DNA of 64,000 nucleotides, from assembly GCA_019637435.1 (NCBI GenBank), contig JAHBVO010000004.1, positions 248,001 through 312,000 of the forward strand. Direction: 5' to 3'. Both the position numbers and the translations under genes were made by a program. Source of the stretch: Candidatus Obscuribacterales bacterium (GTDB taxonomy: Bacteria; Cyanobacteriota; Vampirovibrionia; Obscuribacterales; Obscuribacteraceae). Below, piece after piece: positions 51,218-59,920 of this stretch. The notes below the pieces were generated by a model. That model did no database searches. It was given only the letters and a program-made list of their open reading frames with translations, and was not told the DNA's origin. The stretch's first letter is position 1. Each line of letters starts with the position of its first letter.

Positions 51218-54063
51218 CGGACAATCAGGACAGAGAAGAGATTAAGAAGCCAGGCGGTGTGCCTGCGTCTTCGTCCGGCGATTCGCTATCAGGAACTGAG
51301 AGTCCTGTATTTGGCGATGTGACTGGTAGCTCGCCCGCTCAGTCACCGCAGCCCAGTACTAATGATGACCTGGATCCTGCCTATGAGAAAACAGTGATCG
51401 CGAAGGTGCCACCGACGCCCAATCGCGCTCCGGCTAGTGGTTTGAGACCGACGCAGGCCGACACCAAGGCTGCTGAGAATGCAAAGGCCGCCGCCAGGAT
51501 GAAACCTGAAGATCGGCGTGGAATGTCTGCGAAAAATTCTGCCCCGGTGCGTCCAGAGGATTCAATTCCGCTGCGGTTGTCTACCGTAATGATGGTCATC
51601 CTTCTTATTACTGGTGCGACCGTGTATGTAGAGATGCCTCCGTTAGCGGGTTTTCTACTCATGTGGCTCGCGATGATAGGCACTTTGCTGTCTTACATTT
51701 ATAGAGCCAAAAGACCAGGTTGGGTCGGAATTTTTCCAACGATCGGCGCATTCCTGCTTCTCGCCTACATGGTCAATGTTTGTTTTGCGCAGTTGAATCT
51801 CGGTCAGATCAATTTCTTATCGACCTTCACGCAAGTTCTGGCAGGACTACTTGCACTCCACTGCTTTGATTTGCGAACCAGAGCTGACTTCAGCATCAAC
51901 GCTCTAATCGGGCTTGGTTTGCTGGTTTGCACGTCGGGCGCGGCAAATGATCTGCTGTTTTTCATCTGTATCTTGGGCTATATCACCAGTGTTTCTCTCA
52001 TCCTATATTTCGACGGTGTTTCGCGCAGTCGTGACGTCGGTCCCTCTCGGCCGATTGGAGAGGGGCGTCCGGCATCGCTGCCCAAACCCAGTCGCAGACA
52101 GGCTCGGGCTGCTACATCGATCATTTTGATTCCTGTGCTCAGTCTTCCACTTTTGACTTTGTTGATGTTTTTCTTCATGCCGAGATCTTCATCGTTGATC
52201 AATTGGATTTTAGAAAATGGAATCAGACCTTATGTCGCTGTCTCCCAATCTGACCGTACAAGGGGATATTCAGCCGGTGCAGGTACGGGTTCCAAACCGA
52301 CTAAACGCGGTTCTGGTGGTACTGCTGGTGGTGGCGTCGGCGGACCGGCCGGCAAAGGTGGCAGCGGTGGACCTGGCGGTCAGGGAAACCCTAGTCAATC
52401 TGTAAATCCCCTGGATAAGCGCACTGCAGGCAAGGCTCCGCGCGGCGTCGGCGGCGGTACTCCGGGTCAAGCGGCACCGTACAAAGAGGGAGTGAGCTCT
52501 AAAAACGATGAGCCGCAAAACGTTTTGCCTCAAAGTGAAGCTACTGAAGATGTCGTTCTTCGTTTGACGACGCCTAGACCGGGATATTTGCGCCGGGTGA
52601 GTTTCGACACATACGATGGTACAAGCTGGTCTCGTGCAGAACAGCTTAAGGAAGTCGAGTTCTCTCTGTTGGAAAACCAATTTCCGGTTGGAAATGCCAA
52701 CGTATTCGGCGTGCCGCGGAATTGCCCTATCGTGGAAGTGCCGCAGCACATCACCGTCGATCAGCCTCTCACAAGCGGCACGCTGCCGGCAATGTGGGCA
52801 CCTCAACAAATCGAAGGGCCATTTAACACTGTAGCTGTTCAATCGGATGGAACGATAAAGCCGGACGTCAAAATCGAGCCTGGCATGACCTATTTTGCGC
52901 TGTCCTATGTTCCTGTGTATCGCCTTGGAGCATTAACCTCTCAGCCTATTAAGACCCATTCCGATTTTAAAACGTCTTTACTGTTGCCGCCTGTGGTTGA
53001 AATGCAAGCCGCAGAGCAAGCGCTTATGGACAAATATTTGCAATTGCCGGATGAGTTACCTGCACGCGTAAAATCAAAAGCAAAAAAGATTGCCGGCGAG
53101 GGAAATTGGTTTGTCAAAGCCCAAAGAATTTCCGAATACCTGCATAACAAGAAGGCTTTCAAGTACAAGAGCAAAAATATTTATCGAGTCAAGGGCGGCG
53201 ATTTCGTGGACAACTTCTTGTTTAAAACCAAGGAGGGCAATTGTGTCGACTATGCTTCCAGCTTCGTAATAATGGCTCGAGCCGCGGGAATTCCGGCGCG
53301 TTTGGTTGGTGGATATTTGCCTGGAAAGTATAATCAGCGAACTGGTTTTTACGAAATCAAAGTCAAGGATGGTCACGCCTGGGCTGAAATATACATGCCG
53401 AATTGGTCATGGATAGCTTTCGATCCGGTTCCAGGCGGTAAATTACCTGAGACACAAAAGGACGAGAACATATTTTCCAAACTTGCGGACATGGGTTTGG
53501 CAAATCCGTTTGGTGGAGCATTCCAGGGGAGCAGCGGTGCTGGACTCGGTCATGGTATCACCGGCAGTCAAATGTCCAAGCAGTTGCAAGCCGAAAAGCG
53601 CAAGCAGGAAAACAAGCCTCCGATTGAAGAGGATGACGAATTTGACTTGGTCAAGCGCCTTACAAAGGTTCGATGGGAGCCGATTGCGATTACGTTTATC
53701 TTGCTCGGATCTGCTGCTATTATCGTAATTTTGCTGCAGCGTCAGCGTAAAAAAGAATACGTAGCTATTCCGGATGATGCGAAGAAATCTACTTTGCTGT
53801 TCTTCCAGGTTGTGCGCGATCTAAGAAAATACAAGATTGTTCGACTCCCGGCCGATACTCCGCTTGATTTGCATGCCCGGGTTCTGGAAGGCTTTGAAAC
53901 CCATCGCAAAGAGGGCAAATATGTTCATCCGGAATTGGAGCCGCTGGTCTCAGACTTTATTGAAATCTACACTCTCGAACGATTCGGGCGAAAGGAAGCT
54001 CGGATAGCGGACCTCGAGCGAATGAGCGAGAAAATTAAAAAGCTTGTTAGCGCAAATAAGTAG
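51214..54063 (+). CDS. Membrane transglutaminase-like protein (TgpA type)
   Basis: A 949-residue protein. A disordered N-terminus (1-110) precedes about six membrane segments (115-270) and one more near 297-320. A Gly-rich linker (about 365-395; GGTAGGGVGGPAGKGG) and a long extracytoplasmic region follow. The transglutaminase-like core has C677 (GNCVDYAS), H721 (GHAWAEIY) and D737 (FDPVPG), so the papain-like triad is complete. A last membrane segment is near 825-845 and a DUF4129-like cytoplasmic tail ends the protein. The start overlaps the DUF58 stop (ATGA). Members can process or crosslink cell-wall or surface proteins; the target is unknown. Confidence 0.9.
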   Translation: MTDNQDREEIKKPGGVPASSSGDSLSGTESPVFGDVTGSSPAQSPQPSTNDDLDPAYEKTVIAKVPPTPNRAPASGLRPTQADTKAAENAKAAARMKPEDRRGMSAKNSAPVRPEDSIPLRLSTVMMVILLITGATVYVEMPPLAGFLLMWLAMIGTLLSYIYRAKRPGWVGIFPTIGAFLLLAYMVNVCFAQLNLGQINFLSTFTQVLAGLLALHCFDLRTRADFSINALIGLGLLVCTSGAANDLLFFICILGYITSVSLILYFDGVSRSRDVGPSRPIGEGRPASLPKPSRRQARAATSIILIPVLSLPLLTLLMFFFMPRSSSLINWILENGIRPYVAVSQSDRTRGYSAGAGTGSKPTKRGSGGTAGGGVGGPAGKGGSGGPGGQGNPSQSVNPLDKRTAGKAPRGVGGGTPGQAAPYKEGVSSKNDEPQNVLPQSEATEDVVLRLTTPRPGYLRRVSFDTYDGTSWSRAEQLKEVEFSLLENQFPVGNANVFGVPRNCPIVEVPQHITVDQPLTSGTLPAMWAPQQIEGPFNTVAVQSDGTIKPDVKIEPGMTYFALSYVPVYRLGALTSQPIKTHSDFKTSLLLPPVVEMQAAEQALMDKYLQLPDELPARVKSKAKKIAGEGNWFVKAQRISEYLHNKKAFKYKSKNIYRVKGGDFVDNFLFKTKEGNCVDYASSFVIMARAAGIPARLVGGYLPGKYNQRTGFYEIKVKDGHAWAEIYMPNWSWIAFDPVPGGKLPETQKDENIFSKLADMGLANPFGGAFQGSSGAGLGHGITGSQMSKQLQAEKRKQENKPPIEEDDEFDLVKRLTKVRWEPIAITFILLGSAAIIVILLQRQRKKEYVAIPDDAKKSTLLFFQVVRDLRKYKIVRLPADTPLDLHARVLEGFETHRKEGKYVHPELEPLVSDFIEIYTLERFGRKEARIADLERMSEKIKKLVSANK

Positions 54064-54068
54064 AGCGC

Positions 54069-55859
54069 TTAGTGTTTCGCCATCGTTTCTTTGATGCCAT
54101 CGTTTGCGAAACCGAGAGCGCGAGCCAATTTCGCTGCGCCACGACGAGTTATGCCTGTCCCCGTGTAGACGAAAGTCTGAAGACCTTCAATAGTTTTGAC
54201 GACATCAAGGGATTTGTCTGTTACGTTATGGCATCTGTTGAGCAAAAGAGTGGATATGTGGGTTCTCCCCAATCCGGATGCTGTCTCATCGTTAAGGTCC
54301 TCTACTGCGGTGAGATCCAGCACCTTAAGTGGATGGCCTCTCAGATACGCTAGACCGTTAGCGTCGTATCCGAAGGTCCCCTTGAGCTCCAAAATTTTGA
54401 CAGGTCTTACAAGCGCGATATTTCTAAGCGCGATGTTTGTAAGTTTGCATCTTTCCAAACTGAGGTATTCCAGGCGTTCCAGGTTTCGCAAATTTGCAAA
54501 ACCGCTGCCGTCGAGTGACTCGACATTGTCCAGTTTTAAGTACTCAAGTTCCGGCATTTGCGAGAAATATTTGAAGTATCGATCCTTTATTCCTGCTCTC
54601 AATTTGATTGACTTCGGCTTGAGCTGCACTAGAAACTTCAGTCCACTGCCGGTAATTTCAGGGCTTTCCAGAAAATTGAACGAGTGAACTCCTGGAAAAG
54701 TTGAGCACATCGTTAGTTGTTCATCGACCAGGTTGGTACCGCGGGCGGTGTTTCCTTGCAATTCGATGCCCGGCTCGTTTAGAGCTTTAATTTCCGTCAG
54801 CTCCCGGGAGGTCAATGTGACGAATGGCTTTTTCAAGTCGTCCGATGTTTCCATAATAACCGGGTTCTTGAAGCCTACTGCGCACATCCATGTAATGAAA
54901 ACGATTGATACTGCAAGTAGTGTCATCAAAATGCCGACGGGCAACTTTGGTTTAGTTGCTTTTACTTCTTGAGCTGCTTCTGAACTGGCTGATGCCGCTG
55001 CATTGTCGAGTTCGGCCGTTCTAATCTCAGAAGCTTCGTAAGCTTCGTTGAGAGCTGTCACCAGGATCGCGGTGTTTTGATACCTGTCTTCCGGTTTCTT
55101 CTCCAGACATTTCAGTATGATTTCGTCGAGCCACCCGGGAGTGTTCGGGGCGATTGCCCCAAGCGGCTCAGGTCTGGTGTTGCGATGAAGTGACATCGTT
55201 TCTATTGCTGTCGCGCCACGAAGAGGCGGTCGGCCGGCTAGACACGCATACATCAGGCAGCCAAACGAATAAATATCAGCGCGCGCGTCTGCCTTCTCGC
55301 CGGCGCATTGCTCGGGAGACATGTACAACGGACTACCAAGCAGCGTTCCTGAAGCAGTCAGTGACTGGTGTTCGTCTTGGAAGACCTTGGCGATGCCAAA
55401 GTCCAAGAGTTTGATGGATAAGCCGTTTTCGTCTTCGAAAAGCAGAACGTTCGCCGGTTTCAGATCTCGATGGATTACACCTTTTCCGTGGGCATGTGTG
55501 AGAGCTGCGCCTATCTGAAAAAAGACTTGCAGGGCATCTCTCAAATGGAGCGAATTGTGCTGGCGCAAAAATTCGGAAAGATCTTGTCCATCTACCCATT
55601 CCATGACCATGTATGGAGAATGGTCGCCCGTGAGACCGAAGTTCAATATACCGATGATGTTCGGATGATTTAGCCGTGCTGTTACACGCGCTTCTGTTTG
55701 AAACCGAATTTTGGCGCCGTCCGAAAGGGTGTTCGTCAAGACCTTGATTGCGACGTGTTTCTGCAGCAGCGTGTCGAACGCTCTAAAGACCTGACCCATG
55801 CGGCCCTCGCCTATCGGCGTGAGATTCTGGTATCGATTCTCGAATGTTTGGTCAACCAT
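54069..55859 (-). CDS. Membrane Ser/Thr kinase with extracytoplasmic LRRs
   Basis: A 596-residue protein with an N-terminal PknB-like kinase (about 10-270): Gly loop GEGRMGQV, K39, HRDLKPANV with D132, DFG and SPLYMSPEQ. One membrane segment lies at about 299-323. The C-terminal half (about 345-590) is made of leucine-rich repeats of the 'L-x-x-L-x-L-x-x-C/N' class (YLSLERCKLTNIALRNI, VLDLTAVEDLNDETASGL). The LRRs should be outside, so an external ligand could control the kinase. The ribosome site is weak. It is six bases from the convergent transglutaminase gene and divergent from the AAA ATPase gene at 56200. Confidence 0.92.
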   Translation of the reverse strand: MVDQTFENRYQNLTPIGEGRMGQVFRAFDTLLQKHVAIKVLTNTLSDGAKIRFQTEARVTARLNHPNIIGILNFGLTGDHSPYMVMEWVDGQDLSEFLRQHNSLHLRDALQVFFQIGAALTHAHGKGVIHRDLKPANVLLFEDENGLSIKLLDFGIAKVFQDEHQSLTASGTLLGSPLYMSPEQCAGEKADARADIYSFGCLMYACLAGRPPLRGATAIETMSLHRNTRPEPLGAIAPNTPGWLDEIILKCLEKKPEDRYQNTAILVTALNEAYEASEIRTAELDNAAASASSEAAQEVKATKPKLPVGILMTLLAVSIVFITWMCAVGFKNPVIMETSDDLKKPFVTLTSRELTEIKALNEPGIELQGNTARGTNLVDEQLTMCSTFPGVHSFNFLESPEITGSGLKFLVQLKPKSIKLRAGIKDRYFKYFSQMPELEYLKLDNVESLDGSGFANLRNLERLEYLSLERCKLTNIALRNIALVRPVKILELKGTFGYDANGLAYLRGHPLKVLDLTAVEDLNDETASGLGRTHISTLLLNRCHNVTDKSLDVVKTIEGLQTFVYTGTGITRRGAAKLARALGFANDGIKETMAKH

Positions 55860-56199
55860 GGCGGCGGGAGGAGGGCAAAAGAGCCATGCTGCGAGACTTT
55901 TGGACTATCCGTATCGTTAGCCGACAATGATATTATGAGGCAAATTGTGCAGCGCATAGATGTTTTCGGTTTTTCTTCCGCAAAAAAGGCGCTCAGATCA
56001 TTGGCAGATCGGCTGTTCACGCGATAGAGTGGTTATACTGCTTTCATTTCTTGACATTTATCAGATGAAGGTTATAAAGACCCACGATTTATCACATATT
56101 TAGTGGAGAATCTGGTTTACTTACTAAGCGATGCGCGCAGGCGTAGTCTAGAATGTAGATCTGTCCGCGACAATGTAGACAACAAAAGGCATACAGAAT
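55860..56199 (+). other. Divergent intergenic region
   Basis: About 340 bases between the LRR kinase and the AAA ATPase gene. It carries a good plus-strand promoter at 56051-56078. No gene is seen. Confidence 0.5.
56051..56078 (+). promoter_or_regulatory. Sigma70-type promoter for the AAA ATPase gene
   Basis: Perfect TTGACA at 56051-56056, a 16-base spacer and TATAAA at 56073-56078. The ATG follows about 120 bases later. Confidence 0.65.
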
Positions 56200-57492
56200 A
56201 TGGTTCAACAGGTCAGAACGACAACCGGTATTCAACAGCAGCAGGAGTTTGTCCCTCCGTATCCGGGCTCGATTGCCGAGACTGGTCTTAAGGAAGGCTT
56301 CCTGGAAGAGCTGATTCTCAAAGACATTTATCTCGTCAACTTCGCGCTAGGTCGTGAAATTGCCGCACGTACCATGCTCCCCTTCAAGATTGTCGAGGAA
56401 ATTCTCGAGGTTCTGAAGAAACAGCTTCTCATTGAAGTCAGAAGCTCAGGCGGATTGGCGGACTACGAATACTGCCCGACAGAAAAAGGCAGAGACCGCG
56501 CTCGTGCCTACTTTGACCACAACGCGTACGTGGGTCCTTGCCCGGTACCGTGGAACCGTTATATCGACTCTCTCAAGTATCAAACCATTCGCCGCGAGTC
56601 GGTTACACCGCGCGACCTGGAAGTTGCCTTCTCCGACATCATGGTCAACCGCAGAACCATCAACTCTGTCGGTCCGGCTATCAACTCCGGACGTGGGATG
56701 TTCCTCTTCGGTGAGCCTGGCAACGGTAAGACCTCAATTGCAGAGCGTATCGTTCGTTCCTTCAAAGGTCACATTTTTATTCCGTATGCTGTTGAGTGCG
56801 ATGGACAGATTATCCGTGTGTTCGACAGCCACAACCACGATCCCGTGTCTGCGGCTAACTACCCGCGTGACTACGATCACCGTTGGGTGCGCATTCAAAG
56901 ACCTTGCGTAGTCGTAGGCGGTGAGTTGACGATCGACATGCTCGAACTTCAGTTCGACTATGGTACGAAACTGTACGAAGCGCCGATTCAGCTGAAGTCC
57001 AATTGCGGACTGCTCCTCATCGATGACTTTGGTCGTCAACGTATCGACCACAAGTCGCTCCTCAACCGTTGGATCGTTCCGTTGGAAAAACGGGTCGACT
57101 ATTTGACGCTGCACACCGGTAAAAAACTGGAAGTGCCGTTCGAACAGCTCCTGGTGTTCTCAACCAACCTGAACCCTTCTGACCTCGTTGACGAAGCCTT
57201 CTTGAGACGGATTCCGTACAAGATCAATATCACGTCACCAACTGAAGACGAGTTCAAGTGGATCTTCCTCCAGTACTGTCAACGCACCGGCGTGCCGTAC
57301 AACGAGGAAGCGGTCAACTATCTGATCGAATCGCAATACCGTTCAGGTAAGCGCGCAATGCGTTGTTGCCACCCGCGGGACATTGTCGACCAGGTCATCA
57401 ACCTCTGTGCGTTCTTGCAGACGGAGCCGCGTCTCTCGCGCGAATACCTGGACCACGCTTGCGCGGTTTACTTCGCAGCGATGGGCAAATAA
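56200..57492 (+). CDS. AAA-family ATPase with N-terminal winged-helix-like domain
   Basis: A 430-residue soluble ATPase. Residues 25-110 form a helical, winged-helix-like region (EILEVLKKQLLIEVR...YCPTEKGRDRARAYFD). The Walker A GEPGNGKTS is at about 170-178, and Walker B LLLIDDFG at about 270-277. The sensor-like FSTNLNP and the arginine-finger-like LRRIPYK follow. The role is not recognised; it is not a MoxR and does not look like a helicase loader. It has its own promoter and a strong terminator. Codon use is unlike its neighbours, with heavy CTC, CGT, AAC and TTC preference, which suggests high expression. AAAGG lies ten bases before the ATG. Confidence 0.8.
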   Translation: MVQQVRTTTGIQQQQEFVPPYPGSIAETGLKEGFLEELILKDIYLVNFALGREIAARTMLPFKIVEEILEVLKKQLLIEVRSSGGLADYEYCPTEKGRDRARAYFDHNAYVGPCPVPWNRYIDSLKYQTIRRESVTPRDLEVAFSDIMVNRRTINSVGPAINSGRGMFLFGEPGNGKTSIAERIVRSFKGHIFIPYAVECDGQIIRVFDSHNHDPVSAANYPRDYDHRWVRIQRPCVVVGGELTIDMLELQFDYGTKLYEAPIQLKSNCGLLLIDDFGRQRIDHKSLLNRWIVPLEKRVDYLTLHTGKKLEVPFEQLLVFSTNLNPSDLVDEAFLRRIPYKINITSPTEDEFKWIFLQYCQRTGVPYNEEAVNYLIESQYRSGKRAMRCCHPRDIVDQVINLCAFLQTEPRLSREYLDHACAVYFAAMGK

Positions 57493-57524
57493 GCAGTTTG
57501 CTCGCACTGGCGAAATTAGAATTG

Positions 57525-57558
57525 AACGCCCGCTTCGAAATGAGCGGGCGTTTCTTTT
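57525..57558 (+). terminator. Rho-independent terminator of the AAA ATPase gene
   Basis: AACGCCCGCT (57525-57534) and AGCGGGCGTT (57543-57552) form ten perfect pairs with an eight-base loop, followed by TCTTTT. It starts 32 bases after the stop. Confidence 0.88.
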
Positions 57559-57594
57559 GATGCGGAAACTAGCTACTGCGGCGTTTTCAGGAGT

Positions 57595-59835
57595 CTATAA
57601 AGAATAGGCTTGATTGGTGTCTATGACAAGACGCGGTCTCCGCTTTTGCAATTTTGCTATGCCCTCCGGAGTAACGTCTTTGCAGGTGCCGAGAAAGACA
57701 GTTTCGAGATGAGGGAGCTTGGCGAGTTTCATAATGCCGGAGTCGGAAATATCTGTGCGGATCAAGCTGAGCGACCTGAGATTGCTCATAGTCACGATCT
57801 GGTCTAAATCAGCGTCGGTAATGTTCGAATAGCGCAACTGAAGCAGTTCCACCTGCTTCAACTCGGATAATTGTTTGATACCGTCGGTGGTGAACTGTAA
57901 GCTGTTCAGTCGCAGGTCTCTGAGAGCTTTTAAATTTCTGAAGTGGATAAAGCCAGTTCCGGTTATGCGTGGATTGCCGGACAGGTTAGTCGAATTGAGC
58001 TTTAGAAGACCATCGAAGTTTTCGAGTTCCTTATCCGTAAGTTCATTGTTGAGAAGCCAAAGGGATGTTAATTCCGGACACAGTTTTAAACACGAGTAGT
58101 CGGTCAGTTGTGGGCAATGGCTCAGGTTCAGGAGCCTCAAAGTTTTTATCGAGCAAATTTGTTTAAATCCTTTGTTGCTGATTTTGCTGGCTTCCAAGCC
58201 CAGCGAATAAACCCCGCAGTTCATTATGTATTTCAAACCGTCGTCATTTATGTTGGCGCCGCGTATTGAGATGTTGTGAACGTTTCTCCGATGTTCGAAT
58301 TCTTTCAAAACCTCGTTGGTCTGCATGTTTTCTTGAATGTCCGGACCGAATGGAGATTGCCAGCGAATGTCGTCGAGTTTCTCGGGCGTCTGGTACGCGG
58401 ATCTGCGCTTCTTCGTATCGTCGCCGTAAGACGTTTCTGACTTTGTGAGAATTGGAGCAAGAAGAGCAACTCCGACCAGGAGAATTCCTATGGATAGTGC
58501 GATTAGAGAAACGTTTCCGGCTGTTAGTTTTTGACCGCTTGCAGCGCTGTGGTTCACTGGCGTGGTATCGGGAACGGTTGAATCGATGTTGCTTAACGGC
58601 GCGGCGGGCTGATGGAGACCGACAAGTGCTGAGTGCAGGTCTGCCATGTTTTCAAATCGTTGTTCCGGATCTTTACGCAGTGTCGTTGCAATTGCTTGCT
58701 CGATTGTGTCGCTGAAAATGCGCTCCGGAAGCGCTTCTTGCAGGGTGGGTGGCGATTCGTTCGCGTGCTTGGTCACGATTTCCAGAGAGCTTGCACCCTC
58801 GAAAGGTGGGCGGCCTGTCATTGCCTCGAACAAGGTGCAGCCTAATGAGTAGATATCGGAGCGAGCATCAGCTTTCTTGCCGGCAAGTTGGTCAGGGCTC
58901 ATGTAACTTGGCGTGCCTGCCAACGAGTTACCGTCGACTGCCAGCCTTTCATTTGCGTTCAAGTCTGCGATTCCGAAGTCTATAATTTTTGCCACGACGT
59001 TATCGTCGGTTTCAATCAGCATGATGTTCGCCGGTTTGATGTCGCGATGGAGAACGCCTTTGCCGTGCGCATACTGCATGGCGGCGGCAATCTGAGCTCC
59101 TATTTCTGCTGCAATGTCTTCAGGCAATGGGCCTCGTGTGCTTATGAGATCTTGGAGAGAAACTCCTGTGAAAAACTCGAGCACCATATATGGTTGCCCC
59201 TTTGTTGTTAATCCAAAATCGTGGACGGTTATGATATTGGGATGTGTCAGCTTGCTCGTGGCTTTTGCTTCGGTTTGAAACTGCATCAAATCATGGTTTG
59301 TCCATCGATCATTGATGAGGAACTTGATTGCTACATCTCGCTGTAGAAGCTTATCCAGGCACTTGTAGATTTTGGAGACCGCGCCACTGCCGACGAGTTG
59401 GAGGACCTGATATCGCCCTTCCGGAAGACCGAGTTCGATGGTAAGCGGTGTCGGTTCTTCTCCGATCTGGTCGTCTAAGACTGATGTCCGTGAAACTTTT
59501 TCGGAAGGTCGAGAAGTTGATGTTTTGTTGTTTCTTGTCCGTTCACCCGATTGGTTGAGCGATTGCTTTGCCGCGCAGGAGCAGCTGTTTGCTCGGAAGA
59601 TCCATTGAGTCATTGACCCGGCGCGGCTGGCGACGACGGGCCGGCCGCACTGGTCGCAGATCTCCACCATGGAAGTGAATTCGTTTGATATAGCCGCGTC
59701 TGAGTTTCTGACCGGACTATCACAATTACAAGCGTCTGCCGCAAACACCCATTGAGTCAGTGACATCTTCTTGAGTTCGCGTTTTTGTTTCCCGCACTTG
59801 GAGCAAAAGTCTTCTGATTGTGCGGTTGTCGTCAT
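57595..59835 (-). CDS. Ser/Thr kinase with two N-terminal zinc ribbons and C-terminal LRRs
   Basis: A 746-residue protein from the ATG at 59835, preferred to an upstream in-frame start that overlaps comEC. Residues 11-38 and 60-87 are two copies of a ribbon: C-x2-C-x21-C-x-C, each with a central TQW(V/I)F (C11, C14, C36, C38; C60, C63, C85, C87). The kinase domain (about 142-405) has a Gly loop GSGAVSKIYK whose third Gly is Ser, K171, HRDIKPAN with D265, DFG and GTPSYMSPDQ. One membrane segment lies near 460-485. LRRs fill about 540-735. It is a paralogue of 54069-55859. Confidence 0.9.
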   Translation of the reverse strand: MTTTAQSEDFCSKCGKQKRELKKMSLTQWVFAADACNCDSPVRNSDAAISNEFTSMVEICDQCGRPVVASRAGSMTQWIFRANSCSCAAKQSLNQSGERTRNNKTSTSRPSEKVSRTSVLDDQIGEEPTPLTIELGLPEGRYQVLQLVGSGAVSKIYKCLDKLLQRDVAIKFLINDRWTNHDLMQFQTEAKATSKLTHPNIITVHDFGLTTKGQPYMVLEFFTGVSLQDLISTRGPLPEDIAAEIGAQIAAAMQYAHGKGVLHRDIKPANIMLIETDDNVVAKIIDFGIADLNANERLAVDGNSLAGTPSYMSPDQLAGKKADARSDIYSLGCTLFEAMTGRPPFEGASSLEIVTKHANESPPTLQEALPERIFSDTIEQAIATTLRKDPEQRFENMADLHSALVGLHQPAAPLSNIDSTVPDTTPVNHSAASGQKLTAGNVSLIALSIGILLVGVALLAPILTKSETSYGDDTKKRRSAYQTPEKLDDIRWQSPFGPDIQENMQTNEVLKEFEHRRNVHNISIRGANINDDGLKYIMNCGVYSLGLEASKISNKGFKQICSIKTLRLLNLSHCPQLTDYSCLKLCPELTSLWLLNNELTDKELENFDGLLKLNSTNLSGNPRITGTGFIHFRNLKALRDLRLNSLQFTTDGIKQLSELKQVELLQLRYSNITDADLDQIVTMSNLRSLSLIRTDISDSGIMKLAKLPHLETVFLGTCKDVTPEGIAKLQKRRPRLVIDTNQAYSL

Positions 59836-59920
59836 TACAAAAAGGGCTGCTGGCTTTGAAATCTCATACGTGACTCCTGGAGAAATATTGACGTATCTGT
59901 TCGAAACAAGCAAGATGAAT

